A stretch of 64,000 nt of DNA from Catalinimonas alkaloidigena (GCF_900100765.1 NZ_FNFO01000003.1:832652-896651); one strand, 5' to 3'; counted from the stretch's first letter, positions 54,790 through 63,863 are shown. Notes: generated from the sequence alone by a model not told the origin. Translations and numbers: made by a program.

Positions 54790-56817
54790 ATGAAATCAAG
54801 AAAGCGACTTCATTTACGCCCGCGCACCGCTGTCTCCACCCGCCTTCACACCGTGGCAAAGGCGTTTGCCTTAACGGCGTTATTCGGGATCGGCGTGTTT
54901 CTCTACATTCAGTTCGGGAATTCGGATCGGGCACTGGCCGCCCCCCCCACGTCCATCAGCGGTGTGATCAACAGCTACGCCCGGGTAGTGGCAAAGAATT
55001 ACGCAAGCCGGCTGCTGGCGATCGATAATTTCTCGGGCAGTTGGGACGATTTCCAGATCGGAGACAAGGTGATGATCATGCAGATGAAAGGCGCTTCGGT
55101 CAGTACCGCTAACGATGCCACCTTCGGGTCCATTACCGGCTACGGCATGAGCGGGCGTTACGAACTCACAACCATCGAGGACAAATACATTACCAACGTC
55201 AACGGCACAAATTATAATGTCTTGGCCTTTTCTTCGCTGCTGTACGATTACAGCGCGACTACACAGGTGGTCCGGGTGCCTCAGTACGAGAATGCTACGG
55301 TAACCGGCACGCTCACGGCCCTGCCCTGGGACCCTACTCTGGGGCGTGGGGGGATACTGGCCCTGGAAGTGGAGCAGGTGTTGCGCCTGGAAGGCGACAT
55401 TGACGTGAGTGAACTGGGCTTTATTGGAGGTATCCCCAATACCACTTCGAACGGCGGCGGCACGGACGATGCCACCTACTTCACCGCCGAAGGCACGGGC
55501 TTTGGACAGAAAGGCGAGGGCATTGTCAATGTGACCAACGACAACTACCGCTGGGGCCGAGGTGCCGTAGCCAACGGTGGCGGTGGCGGGAATACCCACA
55601 ACGCCGGCGGCGGCGGCGGCAGCAACTACACCCGCGGGGGGAACGGTGGCGACAGCTACTATGGGCCCGGCGGGAACGGAGTGGCTGGCTATGCGCTGGA
55701 TTACAACGCTTCCGAAAACCGCGTTTTTCTGGGCGGCGGTGGTGGCGGTGGCCAGCAGAACAACGGGAATTCTACCAGCGGCGGCCGCGGAGGAGGATTG
55801 GCACTGGTCCGTGCCGGAAGCCTGGTCAGCGATTGCGCAGGCACGCACGGCATTCGTGCAAACGGGCAATCAGCCGCCAATACAGTTGGTGGTGGGAACG
55901 ACGGCGGCGGCGGTGGCGGCGCCGGGGGAACCCTGATGCTGGATGTCAACAGCATGCCGCTGAACTGCGAACTGACTTTCGAAGCCAACGGCGGAAACGG
56001 GGGGAGCGTCACCAGTTCCGATTCGCACGGCGGCGGCGGCGGCGGCGGGGCCGGAGCCATTCTGCGCTTCACGTCGGCCTCAAGCCCCTACGCAACCTTC
56101 AATCAAACGCCCGGAAGCGCTGGCGCGGGCTGTAATACGTGCGATGCCTCACAACCCGGCGTAGCAAACACAGGAAATAACGGCGATCCGTGCCCGGTCG
56201 GAGGGTGTGCTCAAGCCGAAACGGCCTGGGTCGTTGACGGAGAAGCTACCGTTTTGCCCGTGACGCTGATCAGCTTCGAGGCCACTCCTACAGCAGAACA
56301 TGCGGTTCAGCTGCATTGGGCCACAGCCGCTGAAGTAAACAACGCTCATTTTACGCTGGAGCGGAGCGCCGACGGTAACGTCTACACGCCTTTGGTACAG
56401 GTAGAAGGGGCGGGTACGGTCAACCAGCGTCGCGACTATACCTGGACGGATCAGCAGCCGTTGGCCGGCACCAGCTACTACCGTCTGTCTCAGACCGACT
56501 TCGACGGTACGACCGAAACGTTTGCCCCGGTAGCAGTAACCCTGTCGGAAAAAGCGCAGGTCAGCCTTTCGTCGGCGTATCCAAACCCGTTCCGCGATGT
56601 GCTGCACATCGTGTACGAATCAAACGAGGCGGGTACGGGGCGTATCCTCCTGACCAACCAACAGGGCGTCGCCGTAAAAAGTCAGCAGGAAGCATTGATC
56701 CGTGGAAAACAGGAAGTGTCCCTTTCGGGCGTAGCACACCTGCCAAGCGGTCTTTACTTTGTGACGATCGAGGTAAACGATCAGGTATCGAATGTAATCA
56801 AGGTCGTGAAACAGTAA
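54790..56817 (+). CDS. Glycine-rich T9SS sorting-domain protein
   Basis: A 675-residue secreted protein. An N-terminal signal/TM (FALTALFGIGVFLYIQFG) precedes a beta domain (about 50-220), then a long glycine-rich region (about 230-440) in which runs such as GGGGG alternate with Asn, Ser and Tyr, including Asn-Gly-Gly, GGGGGGGQQ and GGGGGGAG runs. The C-terminal part has a beta domain (EVNNAHFTLERSADGNVYTPL) and a type A sorting domain (SLSSAYPNPFRDVLHIVY to VIKVVKQ). It is exported by the T9SS; the role of the glycine-rich part is unknown. Terminated by the hairpin at 56843-56877. Confidence 0.85.
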   Translation: MKSRKRLHLRPRTAVSTRLHTVAKAFALTALFGIGVFLYIQFGNSDRALAAPPTSISGVINSYARVVAKNYASRLLAIDNFSGSWDDFQIGDKVMIMQMKGASVSTANDATFGSITGYGMSGRYELTTIEDKYITNVNGTNYNVLAFSSLLYDYSATTQVVRVPQYENATVTGTLTALPWDPTLGRGGILALEVEQVLRLEGDIDVSELGFIGGIPNTTSNGGGTDDATYFTAEGTGFGQKGEGIVNVTNDNYRWGRGAVANGGGGGNTHNAGGGGGSNYTRGGNGGDSYYGPGGNGVAGYALDYNASENRVFLGGGGGGGQQNNGNSTSGGRGGGLALVRAGSLVSDCAGTHGIRANGQSAANTVGGGNDGGGGGGAGGTLMLDVNSMPLNCELTFEANGGNGGSVTSSDSHGGGGGGGAGAILRFTSASSPYATFNQTPGSAGAGCNTCDASQPGVANTGNNGDPCPVGGCAQAETAWVVDGEATVLPVTLISFEATPTAEHAVQLHWATAAEVNNAHFTLERSADGNVYTPLVQVEGAGTVNQRRDYTWTDQQPLAGTSYYRLSQTDFDGTTETFAPVAVTLSEKAQVSLSSAYPNPFRDVLHIVYESNEAGTGRILLTNQQGVAVKSQQEALIRGKQEVSLSGVAHLPSGLYFVTIEVNDQVSNVIKVVKQ

Positions 56818-56842
56818 GAAGAAACAGGAGCATTCATACAGC

Positions 56843-56877
56843 AAAGCGCCTCGTCAGACGGACGGGGTGCTTTTTTT
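56843..56877 (+). terminator. Intrinsic terminator after the glycine-rich protein gene
   Basis: AAAGCGCCTCGTC (56843-56855) pairs with GACGGGGTGCTTT (56861-56873) with two G-U pairs and a 5-base loop, followed by a run of seven T residues from 56871. Confidence 0.87.
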
Positions 56878-56971
56878 GTGGAAGCTTAGCTGGGGGAGAA
56901 GCCTAAAGCAGGACGAATGGATAGGGGCGGACTTGCTGGCGATTATGACAGACTCACAGCAGCCAGAGCCA

Positions 56972-57005
56972 AAAAAGGGGCGGTGTTTCAACACCGCCCC
57001 TTTTT
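56972..57005. terminator. Bidirectional terminator between the glycine-rich protein and the sigma-54 regulator
   Basis: GGGGCGGTGTT (56977-56987) and AACACCGCCCC (56990-57000) form an 11-base perfect stem, with an A run before it and a T run after it, so both strands end in T. It lies 32 bases after the stop of the minus-strand regulator at 57037. Confidence 0.93.
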
Positions 57006-57036
57006 GGTATAAATAGTTTCTGACAGAAACGCTCAA

Positions 57037-58224
57037 CTAGACCACCGGCGCAAAAATGAGGTCTTCTTCGGTGATTTTAGGGCCATCGCTCAGCAGTACG
57101 GCCCGCTCAACAACCGATTGAAGTTCGCGGATGTTGCCCGGCCACGGGTGTTGCATCATCTGACGGACAACGTCCGGCGTGAACGACTTGAGTGGAATCC
57201 CGGCTTTCTCGCACGCCGTCTTCACGAAATGCTTTGCCAGCATAATCACGTCGTTATCCCGTTCGCGCAGCGCGGGAAGGTGGATCAGAAATCCCTGCAA
57301 GCGGTAGTACAAATCTTCCCGGAACTTGCCTTGGCGTACCAGCTCGGCGAGGTTGCGGTTCGTGGCCGCCAAAATGCGGATGTCCAGCTTAATTTCCTTG
57401 TTGCTGCCCAGGCGCGTTACCACACGTTCCTGCAAAATGCGCAGGAGCTTGGTCTGCATCGCCAGGTCCATTTCGCCGATCTCGTCCAGGAAGATGGTCC
57501 CCCCATTGGCTTCTTCGAATTTACCGATCCGGCGGCTGAGCGCTCCGGTAAAAGCGCCTTTCTCGTGTCCGAATAACTCGTTTTCGATCAGGTCTTCGGG
57601 AATGGCACCGACGTTGATGGCCACAAAAGGCTTTCGTTTCCGGGGCGAGTTGTAGTGAATGGCGCGGGCCACCAGTTCTTTCCCTGTACCGCTTTCGCCC
57701 GTAATCAGCACCAGCAGTTCGGTACGCTCCACTTTCTGGATCAGGCGCAGTACCTGCAAGGTGGCAGGGCTTTCGCCGACGATGCGCCAGTAACGTTCCC
57801 GATCGAGCACCTGCTCGCGCAGCCGGTCCAGATCGCGCCGCAATTTATACTGCGTATTCAATTGCTGAAGACACGCGGCCAGCTCGTCGAAGGCTTGTTC
57901 GCCTTTGATGATGTAATTCTTTGCGCCGTGTTTATAGGCCTCTACCACTACCTCGGCACTCTCCTGCCCGGACATCACCACGCAGGAGATATGCTCGCTG
58001 GCGGCATTGATTTTTCTCAAAATCTCCAGGCCGTTGGTGTTCGGAAGCCGATAATCCAACACGACGATGTCGGGGTTGTCCTCCAGCCTCATCAGAAAAT
58101 CTTCGGCATTGGTAAACGTAGTTACTTCGTAGGCCTGCTCTTTTTCGAGGCGATACCTGGAAAGTTGTAGTGTAATGGGATCGTCGTCTACGATAAATAC
58201 CTGCGTCCTGTTCCTTTTTTCCAT
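57037..58224 (-). CDS. Sigma-54-type response regulator without a DNA-binding domain
   Basis: A 395-residue protein: receiver (VFIVDDDPITLQLSRYRLE, phospho-Asp in VVLDYRLPNT) and AAA+ domain ([25 protein letters not shown] with an intact sigma-54 contact loop, TIFLDEIGE, IRILAATNRNL). The lid ([20 protein letters not shown]) is followed by only about 14 residues, so there is no Fis-type HTH. Because the GAFTGA loop is intact it should still engage sigma-54, perhaps from solution or through a partner. No kinase is adjacent. The start is the ATG at 58222-58224. Confidence 0.9.
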   Translation of the reverse strand: MEKRNRTQVFIVDDDPITLQLSRYRLEKEQAYEVTTFTNAEDFLMRLEDNPDIVVLDYRLPNTNGLEILRKINAASEHISCVVMSGQESAEVVVEAYKHGAKNYIIKGEQAFDELAACLQQLNTQYKLRRDLDRLREQVLDRERYWRIVGESPATLQVLRLIQKVERTELLVLITGESGTGKELVARAIHYNSPRKRKPFVAINVGAIPEDLIENELFGHEKGAFTGALSRRIGKFEEANGGTIFLDEIGEMDLAMQTKLLRILQERVVTRLGSNKEIKLDIRILAATNRNLAELVRQGKFREDLYYRLQGFLIHLPALRERDNDVIMLAKHFVKTACEKAGIPLKSFTPDVVRQMMQHPWPGNIRELQSVVERAVLLSDGPKITEEDLIFAPVV

Positions 58225-58458
58225 AGATGCAAGATATAGATCCTTGACTGTAAAGGAGTTGCGAACTAGCCTCCTTTCCTTACACTCCTGAGCTATGCGT
58301 GCAAAGACCTCACGAACCGGGAATTGCACTAGGGGGTAGTCGAAAATACGGCCCGCATACTAACTATCGGGGCGGTTGCACGTATGGAGTTACATACCAT
58401 TCTTAAACAACGCAGCTTCTGCGAAGCCGCTGAATCTTAAACTGACCCAATAAGTTAT

Positions 58459-58725
58459 ATGGATGCATTGAGCGTAATTCTGCAAGGACTTGTTTTTATC
58501 TCCGTCATGATGCTGATCATCGGCCTCATCCGCCCCGGCTTTGCTGTGTGGTGGGGAGCTGAGAAATCTCGCGCCAGTGTTCTGAAAGTATGGGGCGTAA
58601 TTGCCCTGATTTCTACCGTTGCCTATTTCTTCATGAGCGCCCAGCGCGACGATCCCTTCAAGCGCGACGACGCCGGAGCCCCTACATCGATGGTAACGTA
58701 CCCCGCTACGGAAGTTATCGGCTGA
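58459..58725 (+). CDS. Small membrane protein of unknown function
   Basis: An 88-residue protein with two TM segments (about 8-26 and 42-60), a short basic loop (GAEKSRASVLKVW) and a polar, acidic C-terminal tail with Asp-Asp-Pro-Phe-Lys-Arg-Asp-Asp. It has no recognised family. A 120-base gap separates it from hisG, which has its own promoter. Confidence 0.65.
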   Translation: MDALSVILQGLVFISVMMLIIGLIRPGFAVWWGAEKSRASVLKVWGVIALISTVAYFFMSAQRDDPFKRDDAGAPTSMVTYPATEVIG

Positions 58726-58762
58726 TCCTTCTGCCAAATGGATTCTGTTGGGGAGATTTCTA

Positions 58763-58791
58763 TTGCATGTTGCTGTCCTTCGTTACTTTTG
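58763..58791 (+). promoter_or_regulatory. Promoter of hisG
   Basis: -33 TTG (58763-58765) and -7 TACTTTTG (58784-58791), spaced by 18 bases. Transcription would start about 58798. A weak hairpin CCGTC/GACGG (58797-58801 with 58807-58811) then lies at the very start of the leader; a competing CCGACGGTCGG palindrome overlaps it. Neither is strong enough to call an attenuator. Confidence 0.6.
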
Positions 58792-58845
58792 CGCCGCCGT
58801 CAGACCGACGGTCGGTGCTTTTGTTTTATCTAATCCCCACATCTT

Positions 58846-59709
58846 TTGGCTGACAATGTAATTCGGATGGCCATCCAGAAATCTGGCCGCCTGAGCGACT
58901 CCTCCCTGCAACTCATTCGCGAATGTGGCATCGGTTTCCAGAACGGAACGGGCAAGCTCAAAGCCCAGTCGCATACGTTCCCGATGGAATTCCTCTTTCT
59001 ACGCGATGACGACATTCCCGGCTACGTGGCCGACGGTATAGCCGATCTGGGCATTGTGGGCGAAAACGTCGTGGCCGAAAAAGACGAGAAAGTTGACCTG
59101 GTGTACAAGCTGGGCTTTTCGCGTTGCCGACTGTCGCTGGCCATTCCAAGAAACGAAACCTATCAGGGCATCAAAAGCCTGCAGGGCCAGCGCATTGCTA
59201 CTTCGTATCCTAAAATTCTGGCGAATTACCTGGCGCAACACGGCGTAGAGGCCGATATCCACGAGATCAGCGGCTCGGTCGAAATCGCACCCAGCATTGG
59301 CCTAGCCGGGGCCATCTGCGACATTGTGAGTTCGGGCAGTACGCTGTTCAGCAACGGCCTGGAGGAAGTCGAAGTGGTGATGAAGTCGGAAGCGGTGCTG
59401 GTAGCCCATCCGCACTTGTCGGAGGGAAAGAAAAAAATCCTGGACGATTTGCTGTTCCGGATCAGATCCGTGCACAACGCACGCGATAATAAATACATTC
59501 TGATGAACGTGCCGAACGAGTCGCTGGCCAAAGTCATCGATCTGCTGCCGGGCATGCGCAGCCCAAGCGTGCTGCCCCTGGCGCAATCGGGCTGGAGCTC
59601 TTTACATTCGGTGATTCACGAAGAGGAATTCTGGAGCAAAATCGATGCGCTGAAAGCAGCCGGTGCCGAAGGTATTCTGATTGTCCCGATCGAAAAGATG
59701 ATTCTCTGA
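58846..59709 (+). CDS. hisG: ATP phosphoribosyltransferase
   Basis: First step of histidine synthesis: ATP and PRPP to phosphoribosyl-ATP; feedback inhibited by histidine. The 287-residue long form has the N-terminal catalytic fold (VIRMAIQKSGRLSDSSLQLIRECG, then DDIPGYVADGIADLGIVGENV and GLAGAICDIVSSGSTL) and a C-terminal ACT-like regulatory domain, so it needs no HisZ. Starting at the TTG (58846) gives the family N-terminus (residues before 'IRMAIQKSGRL'); the first in-frame ATG (58867) would remove part of the first strand. The next gene, hisD, begins 3 bases downstream. Confidence 0.93.
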   Translation: MADNVIRMAIQKSGRLSDSSLQLIRECGIGFQNGTGKLKAQSHTFPMEFLFLRDDDIPGYVADGIADLGIVGENVVAEKDEKVDLVYKLGFSRCRLSLAIPRNETYQGIKSLQGQRIATSYPKILANYLAQHGVEADIHEISGSVEIAPSIGLAGAICDIVSSGSTLFSNGLEEVEVVMKSEAVLVAHPHLSEGKKKILDDLLFRIRSVHNARDNKYILMNVPNESLAKVIDLLPGMRSPSVLPLAQSGWSSLHSVIHEEEFWSKIDALKAAGAEGILIVPIEKMIL

Positions 59710-59711
59710 TC

Positions 59712-60995
59712 ATGCGTGTATTCCGATATCCTGAGCAGGCCACGTGGGATAGCATCGTAACGCGTCCTTCGCTGGACACCCGCCAGACCGAAGAACGCGT
59801 CCTGCCCATTCTGGAAGCCGTACGCACGCAGGGCGATGCGGCCGTGAAGGAATTTACGATGCGTTTCGACGGAGCCATGCCCGAGGCACTCCTGGTCACG
59901 GACCAAGAGCGCAAGCAGGCCGCCGCTTTGCTGAGCGAAGAATTGAAAGCGGCGATCCGACAGGCCTACGCTAACATCAAGAAATTTCACGAAGCCCAAC
60001 GCGAAGCCGAAGTCGTAGTCGAAACGATGCCGGGAGTGCGATGCTGGCGACGTTCGGTGGCGATTCAGCGGGTCGGCATCTACGTGCCGGGCGGCACGGC
60101 TCCGCTCTTCTCGACGGTGTTGATGCTGGCGGTGCCGGCCGCGGTGGCGGGGTGTCCCGAAATCGTGATGTGCACGCCCCCCGCCAAAGACGGTTCTGTC
60201 AATCCGGCCATCCTTTTTACGGCCGATCTGGCCGGCGTCCACAAGATTTACAAAATTGGCGGGGCACAAGCCGTAGCTGCCATGGCCTACGGAACCGAGG
60301 CGGTGCCGAGGGTAGATAAGATTTTCGGGCCGGGAAACCAGTACGTGACCGTCGCCAAACAACTGGTCAGCAAAGAAGGCGTCGCCATCGACATGCCGGC
60401 GGGTCCGTCGGAAGTGCTGGTGATTGCCGATGCCACCGCCAATCCGGCGTATGTGGCCGTCGATCTGCTGTCGCAGGCAGAACACGGTGCCGACAGCCAC
60501 GTAATGCTGGTGACCGATTCGGAAACCCTCCTGATGGCCGTGCAAGAAGAAGTGGCCCGCCAGTTGGCAGAATTACCCCGGCGGGCGCTGGCCGAACCGG
60601 CGCTGGAGCACAGCCGGTTGATTCTGGTTCGCGACCTGAACGAAGCGGTGGCGCTTTCCAACCGATACGCGCCCGAGCACTTGATCATGGCGGTCAGCGA
60701 AGCCGAAGCCTGGTCCGAACAGGTGGTCAATGCCGGTTCGGTCTTTCTGGGCCACCTGACGCCCGAATCGGTCGGCGACTATGCTTCGGGCACCAACCAT
60801 ACTTTGCCCACGAACGGCTACGCCCGTGCTTACAGCGGGGTCTCGCTCGACAGCTTTATTAAAAAGATCACGTACCAGCGCCTCAGCGCGCAGGGACTCC
60901 AGCACCTGGGGCGGCACGTCGCCCATATGGCCGAAGCCGAATCGCTGGATGCCCACAAAAACGCCGTATTGCTGCGTTTGCAAGACCTCGACTAG
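59712..60995 (+). CDS. hisD: Histidinol dehydrogenase
   Basis: Last two steps of histidine synthesis: histidinol to histidinal to histidine with NAD and zinc. The 427-residue product has RVGIYVPGGTAPLFSTVLML, KIYKIGGAQAVAAMAYGTE, DMPAGPSEVLVIADA, QAEHGADSHVMLV (zinc-binding His) and SVGDYASGTNHTLPTNGYAR. All motifs are intact and the length is typical. It lies 2 bases after hisG. Confidence 0.96.
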   Translation: MRVFRYPEQATWDSIVTRPSLDTRQTEERVLPILEAVRTQGDAAVKEFTMRFDGAMPEALLVTDQERKQAAALLSEELKAAIRQAYANIKKFHEAQREAEVVVETMPGVRCWRRSVAIQRVGIYVPGGTAPLFSTVLMLAVPAAVAGCPEIVMCTPPAKDGSVNPAILFTADLAGVHKIYKIGGAQAVAAMAYGTEAVPRVDKIFGPGNQYVTVAKQLVSKEGVAIDMPAGPSEVLVIADATANPAYVAVDLLSQAEHGADSHVMLVTDSETLLMAVQEEVARQLAELPRRALAEPALEHSRLILVRDLNEAVALSNRYAPEHLIMAVSEAEAWSEQVVNAGSVFLGHLTPESVGDYASGTNHTLPTNGYARAYSGVSLDSFIKKITYQRLSAQGLQHLGRHVAHMAEAESLDAHKNAVLLRLQDLD

Positions 60996-61011
60996 CTTTT
61001 TCTAACGTCCC

Positions 61012-61467
61012 ATGGAAGGTTCTCTTATAGACGTATTGCAAAGCCTCTTTAAGCGCGATCTGGCCAAGTTGCGCGAAGAAATCGCGGCCTATCAGCACGA
61101 AGAAAACATTTGGGTGGTCGAGAAAGACATTAAAAACTCGGCGGGAAATTTATGCTTGCACCTGGCAGGCAACCTGCGTACGTTCATCGGGGCCGAACTC
61201 GGCAAGTCAGGGTACGTACGCCAGCGCGATCTGGAATTTTCGCGCAAAGACGTTCCCCGCTCCGAGCTTTTGGCAGAAGTCGACCGGACGGAAACCGAAG
61301 TGCTTCAGGGATTACGCCAGCTGACGCCGGAGCGTTTGCAAGCCGATTATCCCCTGAACGTGTTCGGCACCAGCATGACAACCGCCTACTTTCTGATCCA
61401 CCTGGCTACGCACATGACTTACCATCTGGGGCAGGTCAATTACCACCGGCGGCTGCTGGACCATTGA
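61012..61467 (+). CDS. DinB-like (DUF1572) protein inserted in the his operon
   Basis: A 151-residue four-helix protein with a possible metal-binding His set (LCLHLAGNLRTFIG, LIHLATHMTYHLGQVNYH). This matches DinB/DUF1572 proteins, which in other bacteria include bacillithiol/mycothiol-dependent transferases, though no such role is shown here. It lies between hisD and hisC with gaps of 16 and 79 bases, in the same direction. Confidence 0.78.
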   Translation: MEGSLIDVLQSLFKRDLAKLREEIAAYQHEENIWVVEKDIKNSAGNLCLHLAGNLRTFIGAELGKSGYVRQRDLEFSRKDVPRSELLAEVDRTETEVLQGLRQLTPERLQADYPLNVFGTSMTTAYFLIHLATHMTYHLGQVNYHRRLLDH

Positions 61468-61546
61468 GGCACCTGGCCTGGACGTATACTGCCCCTTTTC
61501 GCTTTCGCATCTTTCCTTACTACTTTGCGTAGTTCAACCCTTTACG

Positions 61547-62605
61547 ATGAAACCTCTGGAAGATTTGATCCGGCCGCATTTGCGTGACCTGGTTCCTTAC
61601 TCGTCGGCCCGCGACGAATACACCGGCAAGGAAGGCGTGTTTCTCGACGCCAACGAAAATGCCTTCGGCTCGGCCCTTAACGATGCCTTGAACCGTTATC
61701 CGGACCCGTATCAGCAGCAGCTCAAACAAGCGTTGGCAGCCATCAAGGGCGTCCGTCCCGACCAGATTTTTCTGGGTGGCGGAGGCAGCGACGAAGCCAT
61801 CGACTTGTTGATCCGGATGTTTTGCCGTCCCGGAAAAGACAACATCCTGATTTTGCCGCCCACCTACGGGATGTACGAAGTAAGCGCTGCCGTCAACGAC
61901 GTAAGCGTGGTACGCGCGCCGCTCACAGCCGATTTCCAGATCGATGTAGAGCGGACGCTGGCAGCGGTCGACGAACACACCAAACTGCTGTTTGTCTGCT
62001 CGCCCAATAACCCAACCGGCAATTTGATGGCGGCCGCGTCGGTACGCACTCTGCTGGAGTCTTTTTCCGGAATGGTTATCGTCGACGAGGCGTACATCGA
62101 TTTTGCCCCTGACCAGACGTGGCTGGCGGAACTGCGCCGCTATCCTAACTTAGTTGTGTTGCAGACCTTCTCGAAAGCGTGGGGGCTGGCGGCTTTGCGG
62201 CTCGGTATGGCCTTCGCGTCACCCGACGTGATTCAGGTCCTGAACAAGATCAAGCTACCCTATAACGTCAACGAATTGACACAACGGGCGGGCTTGGAAG
62301 CCTTGCTGCACGAGCGTGAAAAGGATCAGATGGTCGACCAGATCTTGCAGCAACGCCGTCGCCTGACGCAGCAGTTGCAGGAACTGCCTTACGTAGAACA
62401 CATCTATCCATCCGACGCCAACTTCCTGTTGGTGAAGATGCAGGACGCCGGCGGAGTTTTCCGTTACTTGATTGAGCAACTGGTTATTGTGCGCGACCGA
62501 TCCCGCCTGAGACAGTGCGAAGGGTGCCTGCGCATCACGGTCGGTACCGAAGAAGAAAATGAGACACTGCTCCGGGCGCTGCACCAGTTTAGCCCCGTGG
62601 TTTAA
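61547..62605 (+). CDS. hisC: Histidinol-phosphate aminotransferase
   Basis: PLP-dependent transamination of imidazole-acetol phosphate to histidinol phosphate. The 352-residue class II aminotransferase has VFLDANENAFGSALNDALNRYP at the start, SPNNPTGNL, VVDEAYIDFAPD and QTFSKAWGLAALRLGMAF (Lys carrying PLP, about residue 209), and DANFLLVKM near the end. It is complete. Upstream is the DinB-like gene, downstream is hisB 12 bases away. Confidence 0.94.
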   Translation: MKPLEDLIRPHLRDLVPYSSARDEYTGKEGVFLDANENAFGSALNDALNRYPDPYQQQLKQALAAIKGVRPDQIFLGGGGSDEAIDLLIRMFCRPGKDNILILPPTYGMYEVSAAVNDVSVVRAPLTADFQIDVERTLAAVDEHTKLLFVCSPNNPTGNLMAAASVRTLLESFSGMVIVDEAYIDFAPDQTWLAELRRYPNLVVLQTFSKAWGLAALRLGMAFASPDVIQVLNKIKLPYNVNELTQRAGLEALLHEREKDQMVDQILQQRRRLTQQLQELPYVEHIYPSDANFLLVKMQDAGGVFRYLIEQLVIVRDRSRLRQCEGCLRITVGTEEENETLLRALHQFSPVV

Positions 62606-62617
62606 GAGATTGCTGAA

Positions 62618-63730
62618 ATGAAAAAAGTCCTTTTTATCGATCGCGACGGCACCATCATCCTGGAGCCGGAAGATGAACAGATCGACTCCCTGGAGAAACT
62701 ACGGTTTGTGCCGGGTGCCCTTGTCAACCTGCACCGCATCGCAAACGAGTTGGATTACGAACTGGTGATGGTCACGAACCAGGATGGCCTGGGAACCAGC
62801 TCGTTCCCGGAAGATACCTTCTGGCCCGCCCACGAAAAGATGCTGGACATTTTGGAAGGGGAGGGAATATCCTTTCGTAAGATTCACATCGACCGCAGCT
62901 TTCCGTACGAAGGCTTACCGACCCGGAAGCCCGGCATTGGGATGTTGACAGAATACCAATCCGGCGACTACGATCTGGCCAATTCCTACGTAATCGGTGA
63001 CCGTTGGTCGGATGTGCAACTGGCCGAAAACCTCGGAACGAAAGCAATCCGCATTGCCGATCCGGACGCGACGAAAGACCAGACCTCAGCGGCGCTAGCG
63101 TTGGTCACCGAAGACTGGAAGGAGATTTTCCGTTTCCTGCGGTTGCCCGACCGCGTGGGAAATGTGCGACGCACCACGAAAGAAACCGACATTGAAGTGC
63201 GGGTCAACCTGGACGGAAGTGGCGTGGCGGATATCGAAACGGGACTGGGCTTTTTCGATCACATGCTGGACCAACTGGCGCGCCACGGCGGCATCGACCT
63301 GACGCTGCGCTGCCGGGGCGATCTCCACATCGACGAACACCACACTGTAGAAGACACCGCGCTGGCGCTGGGCGAGGCATTTAAGAAGGCGCTGGGGGAC
63401 AAGAAGGGCATTTACCGGTATGGGTTCCTGCTGCCGATGGATGAGGCATTGGCGCAAGTGGCCATCGACTTTTCGGGCCGGAGCTGGCTGGTGTGGGAGG
63501 CAGAATTTAACCGGGAAAAGATTGGCGATGTTCCAACCGAGATGTTCTTCCACTTCTTCAAATCCTTCACGGACACCGCTGCGTGCAACCTCAACATCAA
63601 AGTGGAAGGAACCAACGAGCACCACAAAATCGAGTCGATCTTTAAAGCTTTTGCCAAAGCCATTCAGCAGGCCGTGGCACGAGATCCGCGTCGGTTGGAC
63701 GCGCTGCCCAGCACCAAAGGCGTGCTGTAA
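62618..63730 (+). CDS. hisB: Bifunctional histidinol-phosphatase / imidazoleglycerol-phosphate dehydratase
   Basis: A 370-residue fusion. The N-terminal HAD phosphatase half has [20 protein letters not shown] (nucleophile Asp and second Asp) and [19 protein letters not shown] (metal-binding Asp). The C-terminal IGPD half begins near residue 180 ([24 protein letters not shown]) with [19 protein letters not shown] and [19 protein letters not shown], the two DEHH/NEHH metal-binding motifs. The fused form is typical of enteric and Bacteroidota genomes. It is the last his gene in the window; hisH, hisA, hisF and hisIE are not present. Confidence 0.96.
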   Translation: MKKVLFIDRDGTIILEPEDEQIDSLEKLRFVPGALVNLHRIANELDYELVMVTNQDGLGTSSFPEDTFWPAHEKMLDILEGEGISFRKIHIDRSFPYEGLPTRKPGIGMLTEYQSGDYDLANSYVIGDRWSDVQLAENLGTKAIRIADPDATKDQTSAALALVTEDWKEIFRFLRLPDRVGNVRRTTKETDIEVRVNLDGSGVADIETGLGFFDHMLDQLARHGGIDLTLRCRGDLHIDEHHTVEDTALALGEAFKKALGDKKGIYRYGFLLPMDEALAQVAIDFSGRSWLVWEAEFNREKIGDVPTEMFFHFFKSFTDTAACNLNIKVEGTNEHHKIESIFKAFAKAIQQAVARDPRRLDALPSTKGVL

Positions 63731-63745
63731 AAAAACTGTCCCCTG

Positions 63746-63786
63746 CCGGAACTTCTAACCTGAGTTTCTGGGTTAGCAATTTCCGG
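63746..63786 (+). other. Two-stem hairpin downstream of hisB
   Basis: CCGGAA (63746-63751) pairs with TTCCGG (63781-63786), and inside it CTAACC (63755-63760) with GGTTAG (63771-63776), separated by a small internal loop. There is no T run after it, so it is not a standard intrinsic terminator. Confidence 0.55.
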
Positions 63787-63832
63787 TGGGAGGAGAAGGG
63801 CGTGGGAGAGGAGAAAAAGTTATCCACAAGTG

Positions 63833-63863
63833 TTGGAGGTTGCGGGCGGTGGGTGTAGGTTTG
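63833..63863 (+). promoter_or_regulatory. Promoter 1 at the right edge
   Basis: -33 TTG (63833-63835) and -7 TAGGTTTG (63856-63863), 20 bases apart. The bases after it, GCAGCC, recur after promoter 2. Confidence 0.6.

Noticed and set aside
54880..55869. Ala/Val-rich open frame antisense to the glycine-rich protein
   Set aside because: Its composition mirrors the Gly codons of the real gene; no domain.
59616..60545. Open frame antisense to hisD (309 codons)
   Set aside because: hisD motifs on the plus strand are complete; no evidence for the antisense frame.
63820..63828. TTATCCACA, a perfect DnaA box
   Set aside because: A single 9-base site is expected by chance in a sequence of this size, and there are no further boxes or an AT-rich unwinding region beside it.
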